64,000 bases of DNA. Source: Bacteroidota bacterium. Its GTDB lineage: Bacteria; Bacteroidota; Bacteroidia; 2-12-FULL-35-15. Below the pieces are notes generated by a model. That model had not been told where the DNA came from. It saw only the letters and a list, made by a program, of their open reading frames with translations, and made no database searches. Shown here piece after piece: positions 61,413 to 64,000 of the stretch. Position 1 is the first letter of the stretch, and every line of letters begins with the position of its first letter. Position numbers and translations under genes: made by a program. The stretch covers positions 1 through 64,000 of the forward strand of contig CANIQT010000018.1 of the NCBI GenBank assembly GCA_947469885.1. The letters are read 5' to 3'.

Positions 61413-63140
61413 TTATCTCTCTTCCATATTTGGTTCAATAAAAACATGCGTATTAATATAAAATAAGTCGGTTGCTATTTTAAAATCTTCGGGGTGCATT
61501 CCTTGTAAGTTAATAGTTTGCTGCCCATCGGTAGATGGAACAATCTCCATATATTTATTTTTTTCGGAAGTAACTTTAACTGGCATTGAAAAATGGGTGT
61601 GTGCCATTTTTTTATCCTCTTCTCCAGTATCCGGATTTTTAAAACTGAAATAATAATTTGCTTTTAAATCCAAAAAATCTTGCCACAAAATAATTTCGAG
61701 AGTAGGAATAGATTTGCTTCTTAAATAGACATCAAATACCGGTTTTAAATTTTTACCCGATTGTTCAATAAAATAATTTTCGATGATAGCAGAAGTGATG
61801 CATTGGTATTTGTAATTTGTTTGAATGTCTTTGATAATTTTGAAAAACTTTTTATCATCATCCATAATGCTTCTGATGGTGTGCAGTAATAAAGCACCTT
61901 TGGGGTACATATCCTGTGGACCCGCATTGTTAACATTATATTTTCCAATCAATGGCTCATCGTTCGAAACTTCTTTTTTTTCTGAATTAATAAATTCTAA
62001 GTAAGCAGTGTGCCCATACAAATATTCAACATAAAGTGCTTCGGAGTAACAACCAAAACCTTCGTGCACCCACATGTCGGCAATATCGTTGGTGGTAATG
62101 CTGTTTCCCCACCATTCGTGTGATGTTTCGTGTATAATGATGTAATCAAATTTATATCCTGTGCCCGATCGGTCGTAACCCATAAACCCATTTTTATATT
62201 TATTGCCATACGCAATACAACCTTGATGTTCCATTCCAAAATACGGAGCTTCCACCAGTTTGTAACCATCTTTCACAAATGGATATTCGCCATAATAATA
62301 ATAGTAAGCATCCAATGTTGATTTTACTTGTGTAAATTGTTTTTCTGCTTTTTCGAAATTAGAAGGAAGTACATAATAATCCAGAGTGAGTGAATCTTTA
62401 AAATTCTTATTTTTATATACATCACCAAAGTGCTTGTATTTAGCTATGTTCACCGTTACATCATAATTATTAATTGGATACGAAACGTACCATTCGAATT
62501 TTGTGTAGCCATTCTCCAATTGAGTTTTACGTTTTAATCTTCCGTTCGAAACTTCGTCCAGTCCATCAGGAACAGCCACTCTTATAAGCATTTCGTTGGG
62601 CTCATCACTCTGGTGGTCTTTGCACGGATACCACAAACTTGCACCTGTTTCCTGACAAGCAACACCCACAAAAGGATTATTATCTTTGTCTTTACTCCAC
62701 ACAAATCCACCATCCCATGGCGGATTTTTTGCTACTTGAGGATTTCCGGAATAAACTATTTTAATAGACTGTGCTGTTCCTTTTCGAATGCTATCGGGAA
62801 AGGTTACGAATACTGCATTGTAAAGACGAGAAAAAATTAGTTCTTTGTCGCGATAGATTATTTTTTCAATATTCATATTCGAAAACAAATCAACTTGTAG
62901 CGTTCGGAAACTTTGAGTGGTTAAAAATTTAATGGTGTTGCTTCCGCTGATATATTTGTTTGCAATATCAATCTTAATATCTAAGTCATACATCAACACA
63001 TCGTAACAGGAGCGTGCAGGGGAGAGGGTGCCTCTCAACGAATCGGCTTTCGTAAATTTTTTATTGCCCGTAAAATCAAACTGTGCGTAAGTAATAGAAG
63101 CATTTGTAATAAACAAAATAATTATAAAATATTTTTTCAT
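61413..63140 (-). CDS. M1-family zinc aminopeptidase, exported
   Basis: 575 residues. Signal peptide to 19, N-terminal beta-saddle, exopeptidase-type GMEHQG, then HETSHEWWGNS with the HExxH zinc site and the WVHEGFG glutamate. The usual C-terminal helical domain is short. Acts on periplasmic peptides. Its start codon is directly adjacent to the stop of the TPR gene upstream (no gap). Confidence 0.93.
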   Translation of the reverse strand: MKKYFIIILFITNASITYAQFDFTGNKKFTKADSLRGTLSPARSCYDVLMYDLDIKIDIANKYISGSNTIKFLTTQSFRTLQVDLFSNMNIEKIIYRDKELIFSRLYNAVFVTFPDSIRKGTAQSIKIVYSGNPQVAKNPPWDGGFVWSKDKDNNPFVGVACQETGASLWYPCKDHQSDEPNEMLIRVAVPDGLDEVSNGRLKRKTQLENGYTKFEWYVSYPINNYDVTVNIAKYKHFGDVYKNKNFKDSLTLDYYVLPSNFEKAEKQFTQVKSTLDAYYYYYGEYPFVKDGYKLVEAPYFGMEHQGCIAYGNKYKNGFMGYDRSGTGYKFDYIIIHETSHEWWGNSITTNDIADMWVHEGFGCYSEALYVEYLYGHTAYLEFINSEKKEVSNDEPLIGKYNVNNAGPQDMYPKGALLLHTIRSIMDDDKKFFKIIKDIQTNYKYQCITSAIIENYFIEQSGKNLKPVFDVYLRSKSIPTLEIILWQDFLDLKANYYFSFKNPDTGEEDKKMAHTHFSMPVKVTSEKNKYMEIVPSTDGQQTINLQGMHPEDFKIATDLFYINTHVFIEPNMEER

Positions 63141-64000
63141 TTACTTACAGTTAAAAATTCGTTTACTCACTGCAGTGCCATCGCCTAGTTTTTCTGCCCT
63201 TTTGTAGTCGGCACAGGCGTAATCAATTTTGTTTTGTAATAAAAATAGATCACCACGTTCCACTAATGCCTTTGTATCGTTCGGATTAATTTCTAATATT
63301 TTATTGTAATCTCCAATGGCATTATCATAATTTTTGGTAGTAAATAAAAGGACAGCCCGTTTGTGTAACAAATCTATATTGTCGGGAGTAATTTTAATAG
63401 CTCGGGTAAAATCTGACAATGCACAAACCAAATTTCCCTTTTGTGTTTCAGCAATAGCCCTTTGATTAAAAGCATCGCTGCCATTGGGATGTATTTCTAT
63501 TGCAGAACCATAATCTTTCAGTGCCGCTTGATAGTCGCCTAAAAAATCGAACGCATTGCCCCGCAAAATGTACGCCTCGAAATAATCTTTTTTGTATTTA
63601 ATTGCATTGGTGCAATCTTCAATAATTTTATCGTATTGTTTTAAATCAAATTCTGCCAATGCCTTTGTATAATAGGCAAGAGCATTTTCGGGTTCCAGTT
63701 CAATAACTTTACTACAGTCGGCAGCTGCGCCAGCATCGTTTCCCATTTCATCTTTTATTTCGGCACGTTTCAAAAGTGCGGTTGCATCTTTGGGTTCTAA
63801 CTTTAAACCACTATCGTAATCTGCTACTGCAAGTTTATTATTATTTAATTGTTTATACATCACTGCTCTGTTAAAGTAAGCAGAAGAGTAATCTGGATTT
63901 ATGGAAATTAATTTGGTGAGCACACCAATTGATAAACTGTCGGAACCCAGCGCACTCCAAGCATAGGCTTTATTGATATACGCCATGCTGTATTTTTTAT
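63141..64000 (-). CDS. TPR-repeat protein, partial at window edge
   Basis: At least 281 residues of repeated tetratricopeptides (units about 34 residues: NPDYSSAYFNRAVMYKQLNN, PENALAYYTKALAEFDLKQY, HPNGSDAFNQRAIAETQKGN). No start is convincing: the frame stays open past the window edge, and the first ATG (63986) falls in the middle of a repeat. Operon with the M1 gene. Confidence 0.85.
   Translation of the reverse strand, partial: KKYSMAYINKAYAWSALGSDSLSIGVLTKLISINPDYSSAYFNRAVMYKQLNNNKLAVADYDSGLKLEPKDATALLKRAEIKDEMGNDAGAAADCSKVIELEPENALAYYTKALAEFDLKQYDKIIEDCTNAIKYKKDYFEAYILRGNAFDFLGDYQAALKDYGSAIEIHPNGSDAFNQRAIAETQKGNLVCALSDFTRAIKITPDNIDLLHKRAVLLFTTKNYDNAIGDYNKILEINPNDTKALVERGDLFLLQNKIDYACADYKRAEKLGDGTAVSKRIFNCK

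Overview
The window reads as chromosome of a low-GC member of the Bacteroidota. Four things point there: C-terminal type IX secretion (T9SS) sorting domains on three secreted proteins; TAnnTTTG -7 promoter boxes upstream of about twenty genes; Bacteroidota-type families (DUF6132, FISUMP lipoprotein, Bacteroidota-form Lgt, CtlX); and text-like heptamer microsatellites between genes. No rRNA, tRNA or CRISPR was recognised. Family or genus cannot be set from this sequence alone.

Layout: 0-6.2 kb has a D12-class adenine methyltransferase with a repeat-filled N-terminus, topoisomerase IV subunit A, twin secreted OB-like proteins and an OmpA-domain protein. 6.3-10.1 kb is a Crp/Fnr regulator followed by a redox/sulfur/metal module (DUF2892, TPMT-type methyltransferase, DUF6132, HMA, two rhodaneses, OsmC, thioredoxin) that ends in a decayed DUF983 gene. 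10.3-22.8 kb is mostly housekeeping (CtlX, YajQ, M16 protease, RlmI-like methyltransferase, RecQ) plus T9SS and TPR proteins. 22.8-24.4 kb is a gene-free repeat field. 24.4-31.3 kb has a methyltransferase, FISUMP, TonB-C, matrixin-like and subtilisin-like secreted proteins and a UbiA prenyltransferase. 31.4-36.4 kb is a Dlt-like surface-acylation operon (adenylating ligase, carrier protein, MBOAT, SGNH-like protein). 36.5-44.5 kb has a coiled-coil protein, LysA/aspartate kinase and photolyase/SRPBCC.

44.5-57.4 kb is the accessory part: three MITE-like elements, two HsdS tail remnants, a glycine-zipper/zeta-kinase pair, and a type I restriction-modification locus (hsdM-hsdS-hsdR, minus strand) with a REP-associated tyrosine transposase (RAYT) between hsdS and hsdR. 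The RAYT gene itself carries six REP-derived in-frame segments. hsdM and hsdS carry another repeat in frame, and the 3' end of hsdS is duplicated together with a REP. Tandem arrays and fibronectin-III-like paralogues follow. 57.4-64 kb returns to ordinary genes (RsbW-like ATPase, YigZ, M42 peptidase, OsmC, Lgt, M1 peptidase, TPR protein).

The main theme is repeats living inside genes without breaking the frame: REPs in the RAYT, a GAGCGGAGTCGAAG repeat in hsdM and hsdS, a heptamer run in lysA, and a 24-bp array in the adenine methyltransferase. A second theme is a small Crp/Fnr regulon visible from two operators placed at exactly the same distance from their -7 boxes.
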